This document shows positions 1 to 9,146 of a stretch of 64,000 nucleotides of DNA, in pieces. The notes under the pieces were generated by a model that saw only the letters and a list, made by a program, of their open reading frames with translations, was not told where the DNA came from and searched no databases. The stretch comes from Kiritimatiellia bacterium (GTDB taxonomy: Bacteria > Verrucomicrobiota > Kiritimatiellia > RFP12 > UBA1067), in contig JAFTCL010000046.1 in NCBI GenBank assembly GCA_017454745.1, positions 1 to 64,000 on the forward strand. The letters are read 5' to 3'. The position numbers and the translations under genes are program-made. Every line of letters begins with the position of its first letter. Within the stretch, counting starts at the first letter, position 1.

Positions 1-1
1 T

Positions 2-187
2 GAAGGTACCCATGTCGATGTAGAGCTTAAGTTTAGAAATGGAGTGCTAAGGGACTTTAAGATGACACCAGAGGCATTGGCAGTGGCAACGAGGTGTGAT
101 ACTTGCAGGCATTTAGAGCTTCTTGGTTGGGGAATAAATGAAAAAAGCGCGAACGGAGAGATTGACAAAATTAAGGAAGAACCGTAG
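2..187 (+). CDS. 3' end of an unknown gene (partial)
   Basis: An open frame enters from the left edge and stops with TAG at 185-187, giving the last 61 residues of a protein. It contains a Cys pair (RCDTCRHLELLGWG) in a short polar C-terminus and shows no recognised domain. The stop is one base before the preferred start of the next gene, which fits co-transcription. Coding status is inferred from the uninterrupted frame and this junction only. Confidence 0.45.
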   Translation, partial: EGTHVDVELKFRNGVLRDFKMTPEALAVATRCDTCRHLELLGWGINEKSANGEIDKIKEEP

Positions 188-188
188 A

Positions 189-806
189 ATGAGGGAAGAT
201 TTGGAAGCATTGCTTGAATTGCAGCGCAAAACGAAGTCGGGCGAAGTCGCGCCGCTTGTCGATGTCGCAGTCAAGCATTTCTGGCTATGGCCCGGCAAGG
301 CATATTGGGCGTATCAGCGCAGGGACGCGATTGCCATCGATCAACTTGAACTGCGCAGGCGAGTCGGTCTTCCAAAGGACGAACGTGTCGCAAATGTCGT
401 TACTTTGCTGAGCCAATTATATGAAAGGGTGTCGTGGAGCGAATGCGGGGAGATGTTTTCGCATGTCATGGCCGAGGACTCATGGCAGATGGTTATGTCG
501 CTTGTCGAGGAGATGTCATGGGATGATTTGGGTACAGTGAGGTTTTTTGAAAAAGTCGATCAGCGATACGGGGTATTGGCGCCAGAAGAGATTGATTTGA
601 TTGTCGCGTACAAGACCATTGGCGAAGTGGCAGCGATGCTTGAGTCAATTGCCTCTGAGGGACGCGGGAAGGCTTTGCCGCGCAAAAGGAGAAGTGGTCT
701 GTGGCGGGAACGAGTATGGTGGCTTTTTTCGATACTCTGCGCAGTTGGGCTACTCTGGCTTGTTGGATGCGGCATCGTGAAACTGGTGCGCTGGATTGTT
801 GCATAA
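189..806 (+). CDS. Hypothetical protein with C-terminal membrane anchor
   Basis: The family is not recognised. The product is 205 residues: a charged, mostly helical body followed by one C-terminal hydrophobic segment (about residues 175-200, rich in Trp, Leu and Val), so it is probably a tail-anchored inner-membrane protein. The frame is open from an ATG at 138, but ATG 189 is preferred because AAGGAAG lies 9 bases upstream and the previous gene stops at 187. The ATG at 138 would overlap that gene by 50 bases. It lies in a run of small membrane-associated unknowns on the same strand. Confidence 0.6.
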   Translation: MREDLEALLELQRKTKSGEVAPLVDVAVKHFWLWPGKAYWAYQRRDAIAIDQLELRRRVGLPKDERVANVVTLLSQLYERVSWSECGEMFSHVMAEDSWQMVMSLVEEMSWDDLGTVRFFEKVDQRYGVLAPEEIDLIVAYKTIGEVAAMLESIASEGRGKALPRKRRSGLWRERVWWLFSILCAVGLLWLVGCGIVKLVRWIVA

Positions 807-843
807 CTTGAGTGAACTAGGATAAGAAATCGAAAGGAACAAA

Positions 844-936
844 ATGTTGCACAGGACTGAGAAAATCGAAATTACGATGCTTGCGGTGGTGGTTGTCGCT
901 GCCGCTGTTTCTGTCCAGTATGAAGAAAAGAGGTAA
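844..936 (+). CDS. 30-residue putative single-pass membrane peptide
   Basis: This short frame encodes 30 residues. A charged N-terminus (MLHRTEKIEI) is followed by a Val/Ala hydrophobic stretch (about residues 12-24) and a charged tail (QYEEKR). AAAGGA lies 5 bases before the ATG and the stop is 6 bases before the next gene. It looks like a small membrane peptide made with the neighbouring membrane proteins. No homologue is recognised, and translation is inferred from the ribosome site and spacing. Confidence 0.4.
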   Translation: MLHRTEKIEITMLAVVVVAAAVSVQYEEKR

Positions 937-942
937 AGAGCG

Positions 943-1524
943 ATGAGCATTTTCCCGAAGAAGATTTCATGGACCGAACCTTGGGATTGGGAAGTCCGCA
1001 AGGAGAGGATTCGCCAAATCTACAAGGAGCTGCCTCCGTTGTGGAGAATGGTGGTTTACAGTCTAATCGTGTTTGCCGCTTTTGTTGCCGCCAGAATATT
1101 CTATCCTGAAACGCAGGAGACGCTGACATGGGGACGGATAATTCTCACGTCTATTATGGTATTCGCCGTCTTCTCTGTGCTATTTCCTGCTCTGTTCGTC
1201 TTGCCCTACATTTTCCATGTTACGGAGAAGGGTGTATTCTTCCAATTCGGCAACTCGACCAGCAGAATTGACGTAAAGGACATTATATCCCTCTCGTTTG
1301 AAATGCGCGACGGACGGCGTTATTTTGTCGTCAAGGCCAGGGATAAGAAAGGGCTGCCGCGCGAGCGTCTTGCATTGATGGCAAAGAAGGATGTAACCGA
1401 AGACGATGTGCGGTACTTTCTCTACGATGTTAACCTTTCCCATTTGTTTGTTGTTTCCTATGATGACACAAAAAATGAGTCAAAAACAAAACTAGAAAGG
1501 GGAATCCGAGATGAAACAAGATAG
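943..1524 (+). CDS. Two-TM membrane protein with PH-like C-terminal domain
   Basis: This 193-residue protein has two hydrophobic segments (about residues 38-56 and 67-95), then a soluble beta-rich half (about 98-180). The order VTEKGVFFQFG..., a strand with SRIDVKDIISLSFEMRDGRRYFVV, then a closing helix resembles bacterial PH-like (bPH2) membrane proteins, but the assignment is tentative. Its last codons overlap the start of the fucosidase gene by 14 bases, so the two are probably translated from one transcript. Confidence 0.6.
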   Translation: MSIFPKKISWTEPWDWEVRKERIRQIYKELPPLWRMVVYSLIVFAAFVAARIFYPETQETLTWGRIILTSIMVFAVFSVLFPALFVLPYIFHVTEKGVFFQFGNSTSRIDVKDIISLSFEMRDGRRYFVVKARDKKGLPRERLALMAKKDVTEDDVRYFLYDVNLSHLFVVSYDDTKNESKTKLERGIRDETR

Positions 1525-3232
1525 AAAGACGAAGGCTAGCATCATTGCGGCGTTCGTCATGTTGTCCGTCGCGACGAATGCGGCGGAGTACAAGCCCGAG
1601 AAGTGGAACCTTGAGGCGAGGGAAAAGTTCGCCGAACAGCGCTACGGCGTGTTCATCGTGTGGGGAATATACGCCAACTACGCGCAGGGCGAGTGGTACC
1701 TGCATAGCGGCAAACTTGACCGCGACGCCTACGAACGCATGGTGTACGGCTTCTATCCGTCGAAGTACGACGCGTGCGAATGGGCGCGGATCGTCAGACG
1801 GTCCGGCGCGAAGTACATCACGATCACCGCGCGCCACCACGACGGCTTCGCGCTCTGGCCCTCGAAGATGGACGACTACAACATCGGCTCCACGCCGTTC
1901 AAGCGCGACATAATCGGCGAGCTATCCGAGGCGTGCAAGGCGGAGGGCATCCAGCTCTCCCTCTACTACTCGCTTCTAGATTGGCACCGCAGCGACTACA
2001 CGCCGGGCGGCGCCTGGCTCAAGGTGCCTATAAAGGGGCAGCATCCGGACTACGCCTCGTACAAGCGTTACATGATGGGCCAGATCACGGAGCTGCTCGA
2101 CAACTACCATCCCATCAACATCTGGTTCGACGGCGAGTGGGACCACCTCGACAAGGATCGCGGCGGCACATTCGACTGGGGATTCGACGACATTTTCGAC
2201 CTTATCCATTCGCGCAAGGTCCTCGTGGCGAACAACAACCACCGCGCGCCGCGTCCAAAGGAGGACATCCAGCTCTTCGAGCGCGATCTGCCGGGCGAGG
2301 GGACGATGTTCTCAAAGCACCAGCCGCTCCTCGATGACCGTCCCGTGGAGCAGTGCGACGTGATCCAAGCTGGCGTGTGGGGCTATAAGATCGGCGAAAA
2401 GCGGTTCCTTACGGCGGAGGAGTCCGTCGCGCTGATCGTCCGCGCCGCCGCGAAAGGATCCAACCTCCTCCTCAACATCGGGCCGGACGGCTCGGGGCAG
2501 ATTCCCGCCAAGGCCGTCGAGGTGTTCGAGGGGATCGGCAAGTGGTTCGACAAGAACGGCGACTCGATATACGGCACGAAGGCCGGCGGCGTGTCAATGG
2601 GCCAGAAGGTGGTCTCCACGCGCAAGGGCGATACGCTCTACATCCATTTCCTCGATCCGGCGGTGAAGAAGTTCTCGTTCCTGCTGGATGGTAAGAAGAT
2701 AACGCTGGGGATGGGTGAACGCCCCGATGGCGACGTGTCCGACATCGTTGTGCCTTTTCCGCTTGACGGCAAGGAACCGGAGCAGTACGTGGAGCCGGGT
2801 TCGCGGCCAATGTGGAAAATCGTGGGCGAGACGTGCAAGAATCCCGGCAATGCGTCGTCGGCGATCGACGGCAACTTAAATTCGCTGTGGCATTCGCATC
2901 CCGAGCCGATGAAGGATCATGATCCGTTGCCCCCGCCGCAGAGTTTCACCGTGGACTGCGGGGCGGTGCGCGAGATGCGCGGATTCTCCTACACGCCGCG
3001 TCCGGCGTCATGCAGCGTCGGCGTGGTTGACAAATGCGAGTTCTGGGTGTCGCTTGACGGCGCGAACTGGACGAAGGCGGGGGAAGGGAATTTTCATGAC
3101 GTGATGGAATCGCGCGCGACGCGCAAGATTCTGTTCGCGAAGCCCGTCAGAGCGCGCTACTTCCGCTTCGTAGCGACGCACGCCCTGCCCGTTAACGACC
3201 GTCTCGCCGTTGCGGAAGTCGATGTGTTCTGA
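1511..3232 (+). CDS. Exported alpha-L-fucosidase, GH29
   Basis: A retaining exo-fucosidase that removes terminal alpha-L-fucose from glycans outside the cytoplasm. Of 573 residues, 1-25 look like a signal peptide. The GH29 barrel follows with HHDGF at 109-113 and WFDGEW at 205-210, where Asp207 is the expected nucleophile. A C-terminal F5/8 type C (discoidin-like) sugar-binding module starts near residue 430 (NPGNASSAIDGNLNSLWHS). AAAGGGG precedes the ATG. It overlaps the preceding membrane-protein gene by 14 bases. The GH29 call is firm, but fucosyl linkage preference cannot be read from the sequence. Confidence 0.93.
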   Translation: MKQDRKTKASIIAAFVMLSVATNAAEYKPEKWNLEAREKFAEQRYGVFIVWGIYANYAQGEWYLHSGKLDRDAYERMVYGFYPSKYDACEWARIVRRSGAKYITITARHHDGFALWPSKMDDYNIGSTPFKRDIIGELSEACKAEGIQLSLYYSLLDWHRSDYTPGGAWLKVPIKGQHPDYASYKRYMMGQITELLDNYHPINIWFDGEWDHLDKDRGGTFDWGFDDIFDLIHSRKVLVANNNHRAPRPKEDIQLFERDLPGEGTMFSKHQPLLDDRPVEQCDVIQAGVWGYKIGEKRFLTAEESVALIVRAAAKGSNLLLNIGPDGSGQIPAKAVEVFEGIGKWFDKNGDSIYGTKAGGVSMGQKVVSTRKGDTLYIHFLDPAVKKFSFLLDGKKITLGMGERPDGDVSDIVVPFPLDGKEPEQYVEPGSRPMWKIVGETCKNPGNASSAIDGNLNSLWHSHPEPMKDHDPLPPPQSFTVDCGAVREMRGFSYTPRPASCSVGVVDKCEFWVSLDGANWTKAGEGNFHDVMESRATRKILFAKPVRARYFRFVATHALPVNDRLAVAEVDVF

Positions 3233-3297
3233 TCGACCGTTGGTTTTGCCGCTCGGCACCTTCCATACAAACGAGTTGCATCCGAAATGAATAACCT

Positions 3298-3819
3298 ATG
3301 GTAGTATACCCTCTGTTAATGCTTATCTGTGGTTTTATTCTGGCTTTGCTTTTTCTGCTTCCTGTTTGGCTTCTTTTTACAGGGGTGAAGCGGAAAAAAC
3401 GATTGCGCATTGCCGTAGGGACGATATGGCTTGTTTCGTCGTGTGTGCTTGCGGCGTTCGCCGCAGACCAGTTCAGTACACGGCACGAAAGGATACTTGA
3501 CCACGGCGCGACACCGGACGGACGTGAATATGTCTTGTTTCAAGTCTGCACAGGCGAGCCTTACAATGTCAAGTTGTTCGTCCGCAGCGCCAAGGGCGAA
3601 TGGCAGTTCTATTATGTCGATCACGAAGTGTGGCCTTGGCGACATGGCGGACGGCTGGATTTCTCCGACGGTAAAGTCCGCGTCTTTTGCGGGGACGAGC
3701 CGTTTAGGACTATCGATATTGAGTTGTACGAGAAATGGATAATAAAAGATGAACGTTATCCTGCCGCCATGACAGCGGAAGAAGTCTTCAATAATTGCAA
3801 ACTTCAAACGGGATTTTAG
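3298..3819 (+). CDS. Hypothetical two-TM membrane protein
   Basis: No family is recognised. The 173-residue product begins with two hydrophobic segments (about residues 3-30 and 42-60) separated by a short basic loop (GVKRKKRLR). A soluble extracytoplasmic part rich in aromatic and charged residues follows. No clear Shine-Dalgarno site is seen before ATG 3298, and an in-frame Met at 3319 is an alternative start. Base composition is less GC-rich than in the fucosidase gene upstream. Confidence 0.5.
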   Translation: MVVYPLLMLICGFILALLFLLPVWLLFTGVKRKKRLRIAVGTIWLVSSCVLAAFAADQFSTRHERILDHGATPDGREYVLFQVCTGEPYNVKLFVRSAKGEWQFYYVDHEVWPWRHGGRLDFSDGKVRVFCGDEPFRTIDIELYEKWIIKDERYPAAMTAEEVFNNCKLQTGF

Positions 3820-3972
3820 TACGTAATTCGCTGTATTTTACGGTTGCGCTCCCGTCAGAAAATTGTTAGACTTTACTCAGCTTTTGAAAAAGTGCCGTCG
3901 GGTTGGGGTGTGCAGCGGATGTTGCGCCAATGGTTTCCGGCGGTTGCGCAAACCGAAGGATGGAGTAAAAAG

Positions 3973-5337
3973 ATGAATTTTTCCCGTCGCGATTTTCTTC
4001 AAGTCGGAGGATTGTCTGCCGCAAGTTTGACTTTGCCAGCGTTGGGCGCCGAACAACCGATCCTCCGAAAGGCCGGATTCCGCCAAAAGGGCGAAAAACT
4101 GCGGATGGCGTTTATCGGTTCGGGCGGCCGCGGCGGAGCCAACCTGAATGAGTTCTATGCCTTGGGCGAAGAGATTGTCGCGCTGTGCGATGTCGACAAA
4201 AACGCGCTCCGGTCGGCTGCGAATAAGGTCAAGGACCGATGCCCGAATGTGCGCCAGTATCAGGACTTCCGGAAGATGCTGGACAAGGAGAAGGATTTGG
4301 ACGCAGTGGTGGTTTCAACCCCCGACCATATGCACGCTACCGCCGCGATCGCGGCAATGCGCCGCGGATGTCACGTGTATGTCGAGAAACCTTTGGTTCG
4401 AACCTTTTGGGAGGCCGAGCGATTTAAGGAAGTCGCATCGGCTTGCGGTGTCATGACCCAGATGGGTAACAACGGGAACGGTACGGACAACCAGCGCCGG
4501 AACATCGAAGTGCTGCAGTCCGGTGTGTTGGGAACCGTCTCCGAAATCCACGTTACTACCGATCGGCCGATTTGGCCGCAGGGATTGAACCGTCCCGACG
4601 GTAGCGACCCCGTTCCGGACAGTCTGGATTGGGACCTTTGGCTCGGCGTCGCACCCGAGCGTCCCTTCAAGGCCGGGGTTTACCATTCATTCAAGTGGCG
4701 CGGTTGGTTCGATTTCGGGACCGGTGCGTTGGGCGACATCGCCTGCCATTCGATGAGTTTCTTCTTCCGCGGTCTTCAGCTGCAGCATGTACTGACGGTC
4801 GAGACTGTCAAGACCACGCCAAAATTTGCCGAGACCTATCCCGCGGCAACCACCGTCAAAACGGTTGTCACCTCTGCCGCCCAGAAAACGCCGGTCACTA
4901 TCTACTGGTATGACGGCAAGACCAGCCCCGATCCCGAAACTTGCAAACGGCTTCTCAAGGGGCGGGGCGACACCATGGGTGGCACGTTGATCGTAGGTGA
5001 CAAGGGCACTTGGTACAACGGTTCCATTTCACTGAACGGCGAAGACAAGTTCGTCGGTAACGGCATCCATTCCGCGACCAAAGATTTGCCCAAGACTCTG
5101 CCCCGCGTCAAAAACCACCATTGGGAATTCGCGGAGGCCGTCCGGGGCGGCGCGAAACCGTTGTCGCATTTCGATCATTCGGTGCCGTTGACCGAGATGG
5201 TTCTTTTAGGCTGCATCTCCCAGCGGATTGAGGGCGAGCTCAAATGGGATCAACAGGCGGGACGGTTCACCAACAGCGATGCGGCGAACGCGCTGTTGAG
5301 GCCGCGTTTCCGTGCCGGTTGGGACCTTATCGGCTAA
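3973..5337 (+). CDS. Tat-exported Gfo/Idh/MocA family oxidoreductase
   Basis: A 454-residue NAD(P)-dependent sugar or cyclitol dehydrogenase-type protein. The N-terminus SRRDFLQVGG is a twin-arginine signal, so the folded enzyme is probably exported. The Rossmann core has IGSGGRGG, followed by ALCDVDKN and the family's EKPLVRT lysine motif. The C-terminal half carries the WRGWFDFGTGALGD region typical of the PVC and Bacteroidetes subgroup. ATG 3973 is chosen because TGGAG lies 7 bases upstream and the Tat motif follows at once, although the frame is open from 3844. It is a close paralogue of the gene at 61842-63284. Substrate unknown. Confidence 0.9.
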   Translation: MNFSRRDFLQVGGLSAASLTLPALGAEQPILRKAGFRQKGEKLRMAFIGSGGRGGANLNEFYALGEEIVALCDVDKNALRSAANKVKDRCPNVRQYQDFRKMLDKEKDLDAVVVSTPDHMHATAAIAAMRRGCHVYVEKPLVRTFWEAERFKEVASACGVMTQMGNNGNGTDNQRRNIEVLQSGVLGTVSEIHVTTDRPIWPQGLNRPDGSDPVPDSLDWDLWLGVAPERPFKAGVYHSFKWRGWFDFGTGALGDIACHSMSFFFRGLQLQHVLTVETVKTTPKFAETYPAATTVKTVVTSAAQKTPVTIYWYDGKTSPDPETCKRLLKGRGDTMGGTLIVGDKGTWYNGSISLNGEDKFVGNGIHSATKDLPKTLPRVKNHHWEFAEAVRGGAKPLSHFDHSVPLTEMVLLGCISQRIEGELKWDQQAGRFTNSDAANALLRPRFRAGWDLIG

Positions 5338-5397
5338 CCCGTTCGCGGAGATAATCGCGTCCGTTACGGATGGCGAAAAAACTTGGTTCCGGGCAAT

Positions 5398-5431
5398 GGC
5401 GGCAGGGCTGGTACGCCCCGCCGCCGTTTTT
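5398..5431 (+). terminator. Rho-independent terminator
   Basis: An 11-bp stem (GGCGGCAGGGC with GCCCCGCCGCC, one mismatch) around a 6-base loop is followed by GTTTTT. It lies 60 bases after the oxidoreductase stop and just before the folD promoter, so it ends the upstream unit. Confidence 0.75.
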
Positions 5432-5455
5432 ACGCCGTCGGCTTTGATTTCCTGC

Positions 5456-5483
5456 TTGAACCCAGCCCAAAAGATGATATACT
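5456..5483 (+). promoter_or_regulatory. Candidate sigma-70-type promoter of the folD run
   Basis: TTGAAC (5456-5461) and TATACT (5478-5483) are separated by 16 bases and lie 30 bases before the folD start, directly after a terminator. The match is by eye. Confidence 0.45.
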
Positions 5484-5512
5484 TTTAATTTTACGAGCGT
5501 AAGGAGTTTTTG

Positions 5513-6394
5513 ATGGGCGCAGTTATTCTGGACGGCAAAAAACTGGCGGCTGAAATGCGGGCCGACATTGCGGCGAAAGTGGCGGAGCTGAAACGCGATT
5601 TCGGCATCACTCCCGGTTTGGGCGTGATATTGGTTGGGGCGAATCCGGCTTCAATCTCGTATGTAACCGCAAAGGAGAAAGCCTGCACCGAGGCCGGGAT
5701 GTATTCGGAAGACATACGGTTGCCGGAGGAGGCTACGCAGGATGACGTTGTCGCCATTGTGCGGCGGATGAATCTTGATCCCAAAATCCACGGTATTCTG
5801 GTGCAGTTGCCGTTGCCTAAAGGAATCGACGAGAGCGCGGTGATCAGCGCCATCAGCCCGGAGAAGGATGTTGACGGGTTCACTCCGGAAAACGTGGGCC
5901 GCATGGTGATCGGGGAGCAAAGTTTTCTGCCCTGTACCCCACACGGGGTGATTAAACTGTTGGAGCGGGCGGGTGTGGAGACTTCCGGACGCCATGTGGT
6001 GGTGGTCGGACGCAGCAACATCGTCGGTAAGCCGGTCGCGCAGTTGCTGATGCGCAAAGCTCCGGGCTGCAACGCCACGGTCACGGTTTGTCACACCGCC
6101 ACGCCGGATTTGTCGGTGTTCACCCGGCAGGCGGATATTCTGGTGGTTGCCGCCGGACATCCGAACACCGTGACCGCCGATATGGTCAAGCCTGGGGTGG
6201 CGGTTATAGATGTCGGGGTTAACCGCATTCCGGATCCGACCCGTTCCCGCGGCTACCGTTTGTCGGGGGATGTGGATTTCGACGCGGTGAGCAAGATCGC
6301 CTCGGTAATCACTCCGGTTCCGGGCGGGGTCGGCCCCATGACCATCACCATGCTGCTTTACAATACTCTGGCTTCGGCGCAAAGGAGCAAGTGA
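5513..6394 (+). CDS. folD: Bifunctional methylene-THF dehydrogenase / methenyl-THF cyclohydrolase
   Basis: FolD interconverts 5,10-methylene-, methenyl- and 10-formyl-tetrahydrofolate in the cytoplasm, supplying one-carbon units for purines and formyl-Met. The 293 residues match the usual family length. Visible signatures are SYVTAKEKAC with the catalytic Tyr and Lys, PKIHGILVQLPLP, KDVDGFTPENVG, the NADP-binding VGRSNIVGKP and the C-terminal PVPGGVGPMT. ATG 5513 is chosen over the adjacent TTG at 5510 because AAGGAG lies 6 bases before it. The gene heads a same-strand run with its own promoter, and the next gene starts immediately after its stop. Confidence 0.97.
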   Translation: MGAVILDGKKLAAEMRADIAAKVAELKRDFGITPGLGVILVGANPASISYVTAKEKACTEAGMYSEDIRLPEEATQDDVVAIVRRMNLDPKIHGILVQLPLPKGIDESAVISAISPEKDVDGFTPENVGRMVIGEQSFLPCTPHGVIKLLERAGVETSGRHVVVVGRSNIVGKPVAQLLMRKAPGCNATVTVCHTATPDLSVFTRQADILVVAAGHPNTVTADMVKPGVAVIDVGVNRIPDPTRSRGYRLSGDVDFDAVSKIASVITPVPGGVGPMTITMLLYNTLASAQRSK

Positions 6395-6697
6395 ATGGCT
6401 TTTCTGGCAAAAGATTCTTTTCGGAACGAGCGCGAACCGCAAACCGCACGGCAGGAGGTGGAATATCCGGCGGTTTTCCCGATGCGGGTGATTGTGGAGG
6501 TGGGGATTTTCGATTCCGAGGCGATGGCCGCCGTGCTGGAGCGTTACAAGGTGGTTTCGCCTTGGGAGAAGTCGCAGGCGTCTTCCGGCGGACGCTATCA
6601 GGCGTTCGGGGTTTCCGTGGAGGTGGCCAGTTTTGGGGAGCTGGCCGGGATCGATGCCGAGATTAAAGCGGTGAGCGGGGTGCGGATGTTGCTGTAG
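6395..6697 (+). CDS. DUF493 (YbeD-like) family protein
   Basis: A 100-residue protein with the DUF493/YbeD pattern: YPAVFPMRVIV, a helix, SSGGRYQAFGVSVEV and the closing GVRMLL. YbeD-type proteins are small ACT-like regulatory folds whose molecular role is poorly defined. ATG directly follows the folD TGA, and AAAGGAG lies 7 bases upstream inside folD, so translation is probably coupled. The first 25 residues are a polar extension not typical of the short YbeD form. Confidence 0.8.
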   Translation: MAFLAKDSFRNEREPQTARQEVEYPAVFPMRVIVEVGIFDSEAMAAVLERYKVVSPWEKSQASSGGRYQAFGVSVEVASFGELAGIDAEIKAVSGVRMLL

Positions 6698-6724
6698 CCG
6701 GTTCCGGCGCCGGGGTGGGGGGAT

Positions 6725-7252
6725 ATGTCGAATTGGAGTTTTAAGCGGCTTTGGGTGGCGGTGTACCACAAGATTGTGGGCGAGAAGGCCACCCCGGAAT
6801 ACATCGCCAGAGGGTGGGCCCTGGGGATTTTCTGCGGGTGCGCCCTGCCCTTTGGCGGCCAGCTTGCCATTTCCATCCCGTTGTCTTTCGTTTGCCGCGC
6901 CAGCAAGGTGGGCGCCACGCTCGGAACCTTCATCACCAACCATTTCACCATCTTTTTCATCTACCCACTCCAATGCTGGGTCGGCAACCGTATCTTGGGC
7001 GGCGACTTGTCGCTCGCGATGATCCGCAAAACCATTGCCTACGCTTTGCACGAACGCAGCTGGGAGGCGATTCGCGTGATCAGCGGCGAGATTGTCCGCA
7101 GTTTCTTCTGCGGCGGGTTGCTGTTTGCGCTGCTGTTGACCCCGGTTACCTATTATCTGGTGAAATGGACGGTGGTCCGTTACCAGGAACGCATGGCACC
7201 CCGAATCCGGCTCCGGATGGAACGGCGGGCAAAACGCGGGACGAAGGTTTGA
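6725..7252 (+). CDS. DUF2062 membrane protein
   Basis: This 175-residue integral membrane protein has the DUF2062 signature: a P-x-x-I-A-x-G-x-A-x-G-x-F run ([14 protein letters not shown]), a glycine/proline-rich first segment, and THFTIFF-like residues ([13 protein letters not shown]). About three hydrophobic segments are visible, with a basic C-terminal tail ([12 protein letters not shown]). The function of the family is not established. The gene lies between DUF493 and an ABC ATPase with one base between stop and next start, so it is in the same transcript. Confidence 0.85.
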   Translation: MSNWSFKRLWVAVYHKIVGEKATPEYIARGWALGIFCGCALPFGGQLAISIPLSFVCRASKVGATLGTFITNHFTIFFIYPLQCWVGNRILGGDLSLAMIRKTIAYALHERSWEAIRVISGEIVRSFFCGGLLFALLLTPVTYYLVKWTVVRYQERMAPRIRLRMERRAKRGTKV

Positions 7253-7253
7253 T

Positions 7254-8339
7254 ATGGCGGAAGTGGTTTTAACCGAGGTTTGCAAACGTTACGCCAAAGG
7301 CGGGTTGGCGGTGGACGGTTTTTCGCTGACGATACGCGACGGTGAGTTTTTGGTGCTGGTGGGGCCGTCCGGTTGCGGCAAATCCACTACGCTGCGAATG
7401 GTCGCCGGATTGGAGGAGATCACATCCGGTACGGTGGCGATTGACGGGCTGGTGGTGAACAACATTCCTCCAAAAGACCGCGACATCGCGATGGTGTTTC
7501 AAAATTACGCGCTTTACCCGCACATGAATGTCTTCGACAACATGGCGTTCGGTCTGAAACTTCGCCACTTTCCGCGTCGGGAGATCGACCTCCGGGTCCG
7601 CGAGGCGGCAGCCGCCTTGGGTTTGACCGATTATTTGCGCCGGCTGCCCAAACAGCTTTCGGGCGGCCAGCGCCAGCGGGTGGCGCTGGGCCGGGCGATC
7701 GTACGCCGGCCCAAAGTGTTCCTTTTCGATGAGCCGCTGTCCAACCTTGACGCAAAAATGCGGGTCGAGATGCGCGCGGAAATCCGCCGTATCCATCGCC
7801 AGCTCAAGTCCACCATGATTTACGTTACCCACGACCAAGTTGAAGCGATGACCATGGGCGACCGTATTGTGGTGATGGACGGCGGCCGGATACAGCAGGT
7901 CGCGCCGCCCTTGGAGGTGTACGGCCGTCCCGCCAACCGCTTTGTCGCGGGATTCATCGGAACCCCGCCGATGAACATGCTGGAGGGAGTTCTGTCCAAA
8001 GTCGATGGCCGGATGCGATTCTCCGCCGGTCCGGTTTCCGTTGCGGTGCCGGATTCGTCCGCCGCCGTGCTTCCGACGCTGCCTTGCCCGGTGGTGCTGG
8101 GCTTTCGCCCGGAATCAGTGCGTCTGGCCGGTGATGCCGAACCCGCGGAATTGTCGGGCACGGTGGATGTTGTGGAGCCTATGGGGGCCGAGACCGACCT
8201 TCATGTACAGCTGGGAAACGGCTTCCGTTTTATCGCCCGGCTGGCGCCGGGGCCGGAACTTATCCCTGGACAGTCGGTTCGGCTGGCTCTTGACCCTGCG
8301 GCGCTTTCGCTTTTCAGACCAGAAGGCCCGCGCCTGTAA
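7254..8339 (+). CDS. ABC transporter ATP-binding protein, MalK/UgpC type
   Basis: A 361-residue cytoplasmic ATPase of the carbohydrate-importer family. Walker A is GPSGCGKST (about residues 38-46), the Q-loop is [13 protein letters not shown], the signature is [14 protein letters not shown], and Walker [17 protein letters not shown] is followed by the switch [12 protein letters not shown]. The C-terminal 120 residues form the regulatory MOP/TOBE-like region of MalK and UgpC. Such ATPases can energise several sugar importers, so it is a plausible partner for the unusual permease at 10711-12723, but no permease is adjacent. It starts one base after the DUF2062 stop. Confidence 0.92.
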   Translation: MAEVVLTEVCKRYAKGGLAVDGFSLTIRDGEFLVLVGPSGCGKSTTLRMVAGLEEITSGTVAIDGLVVNNIPPKDRDIAMVFQNYALYPHMNVFDNMAFGLKLRHFPRREIDLRVREAAAALGLTDYLRRLPKQLSGGQRQRVALGRAIVRRPKVFLFDEPLSNLDAKMRVEMRAEIRRIHRQLKSTMIYVTHDQVEAMTMGDRIVVMDGGRIQQVAPPLEVYGRPANRFVAGFIGTPPMNMLEGVLSKVDGRMRFSAGPVSVAVPDSSAAVLPTLPCPVVLGFRPESVRLAGDAEPAELSGTVDVVEPMGAETDLHVQLGNGFRFIARLAPGPELIPGQSVRLALDPAALSLFRPEGPRL

Positions 8340-8354
8340 TTCCAATGTGAAACC

Positions 8355-9146
8355 ATGTCCAAACCCGCTGAAATCATCCCCGAAAACCAACAGTCCTACT
8401 GGGACAGCCTTTCCGGCTATTACCATGAGATTACCCGCATCAGTGTGGGCGATTTCCATTACGGCCCCCAGATTCCCGGCGAGCGTAAATTGCGGCTTTT
8501 GCCGCGGATCAGGCCGGGAATGACCGCGCTGGAATTGGGGTGCGGTGCCGCGCAGAACAGCATTTGGCTGTCCAAACGCGGCGCGGTTTGCGTGGCGGCC
8601 GACATTTCGCCGCAACAGCTTGCCCGCGCCGCGGCTTTGGCCGAGCGCGAAAAGGCGAAGGTTGAACTGCTTGAGGCGTCACTGGAGAAATTCCACCTCA
8701 AGCTTCGGGGCCGGACTTTCGATTTGGTCCACAGTTCCCACGCGCTTGAGTTTGCCCGGCGCCCGGATCGGGTCGTCCGGAAAATGTCGGAATTCCTGAA
8801 TCCCGGCGGAACCCTGATGGTTTCAACCGTCCACCCGCTTTACAACGGCTCTTGGGTCGAGGGCATGGTGGAAGACGAATCCGGTACGGTGTTCGACGGG
8901 CAGTTCCTTACGGATTATTTCAATCCGCCCGATGACGTACGGGACGATATTTACGGCCGGGTCGTTTCCCGCGCCTATCCGGTTTCCGATTGGTTCCGTT
9001 GGCTTCGCGCCGCCGGACTGGAAGTCACCGCCATTGCGGAGCCGCCAGCTGTGGTTGACGCGCCGTACACTAGCGACGACTGGGCCGACCACGGCGGACA
9101 GCTTGACCACATTCCCTCCACCCTAATTATGGTTGCCCGCAAATGA
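8355..9146 (+). CDS. Class I SAM-dependent methyltransferase
   Basis: A 263-residue cytoplasmic methyltransferase. Motif I is LELGCGAAQNS (about residues 59-69), followed by the acidic end of beta-2 (VAADIS) and a post-motif region FDLVHSSHALEFARRPDRVVRKMSEFLNPGGTLMVSTVHP, typical of Methyltransf_11/25 proteins. Substrate is not inferable. No strong ribosome site is seen. The stop overlaps the next start as ATGA at 9143-9146, pointing to translational coupling with the DUF2723 gene. Confidence 0.85.
   Translation: MSKPAEIIPENQQSYWDSLSGYYHEITRISVGDFHYGPQIPGERKLRLLPRIRPGMTALELGCGAAQNSIWLSKRGAVCVAADISPQQLARAAALAEREKAKVELLEASLEKFHLKLRGRTFDLVHSSHALEFARRPDRVVRKMSEFLNPGGTLMVSTVHPLYNGSWVEGMVEDESGTVFDGQFLTDYFNPPDDVRDDIYGRVVSRAYPVSDWFRWLRAAGLEVTAIAEPPAVVDAPYTSDDWADHGGQLDHIPSTLIMVARK

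Noticed and set aside
5651..7285. A 544-codon open frame on the minus strand
   Set aside because: It is antisense to folD, DUF493 and DUF2062, has low-complexity His/Arg/Pro composition and no ribosome site, so it is a codon-bias shadow.
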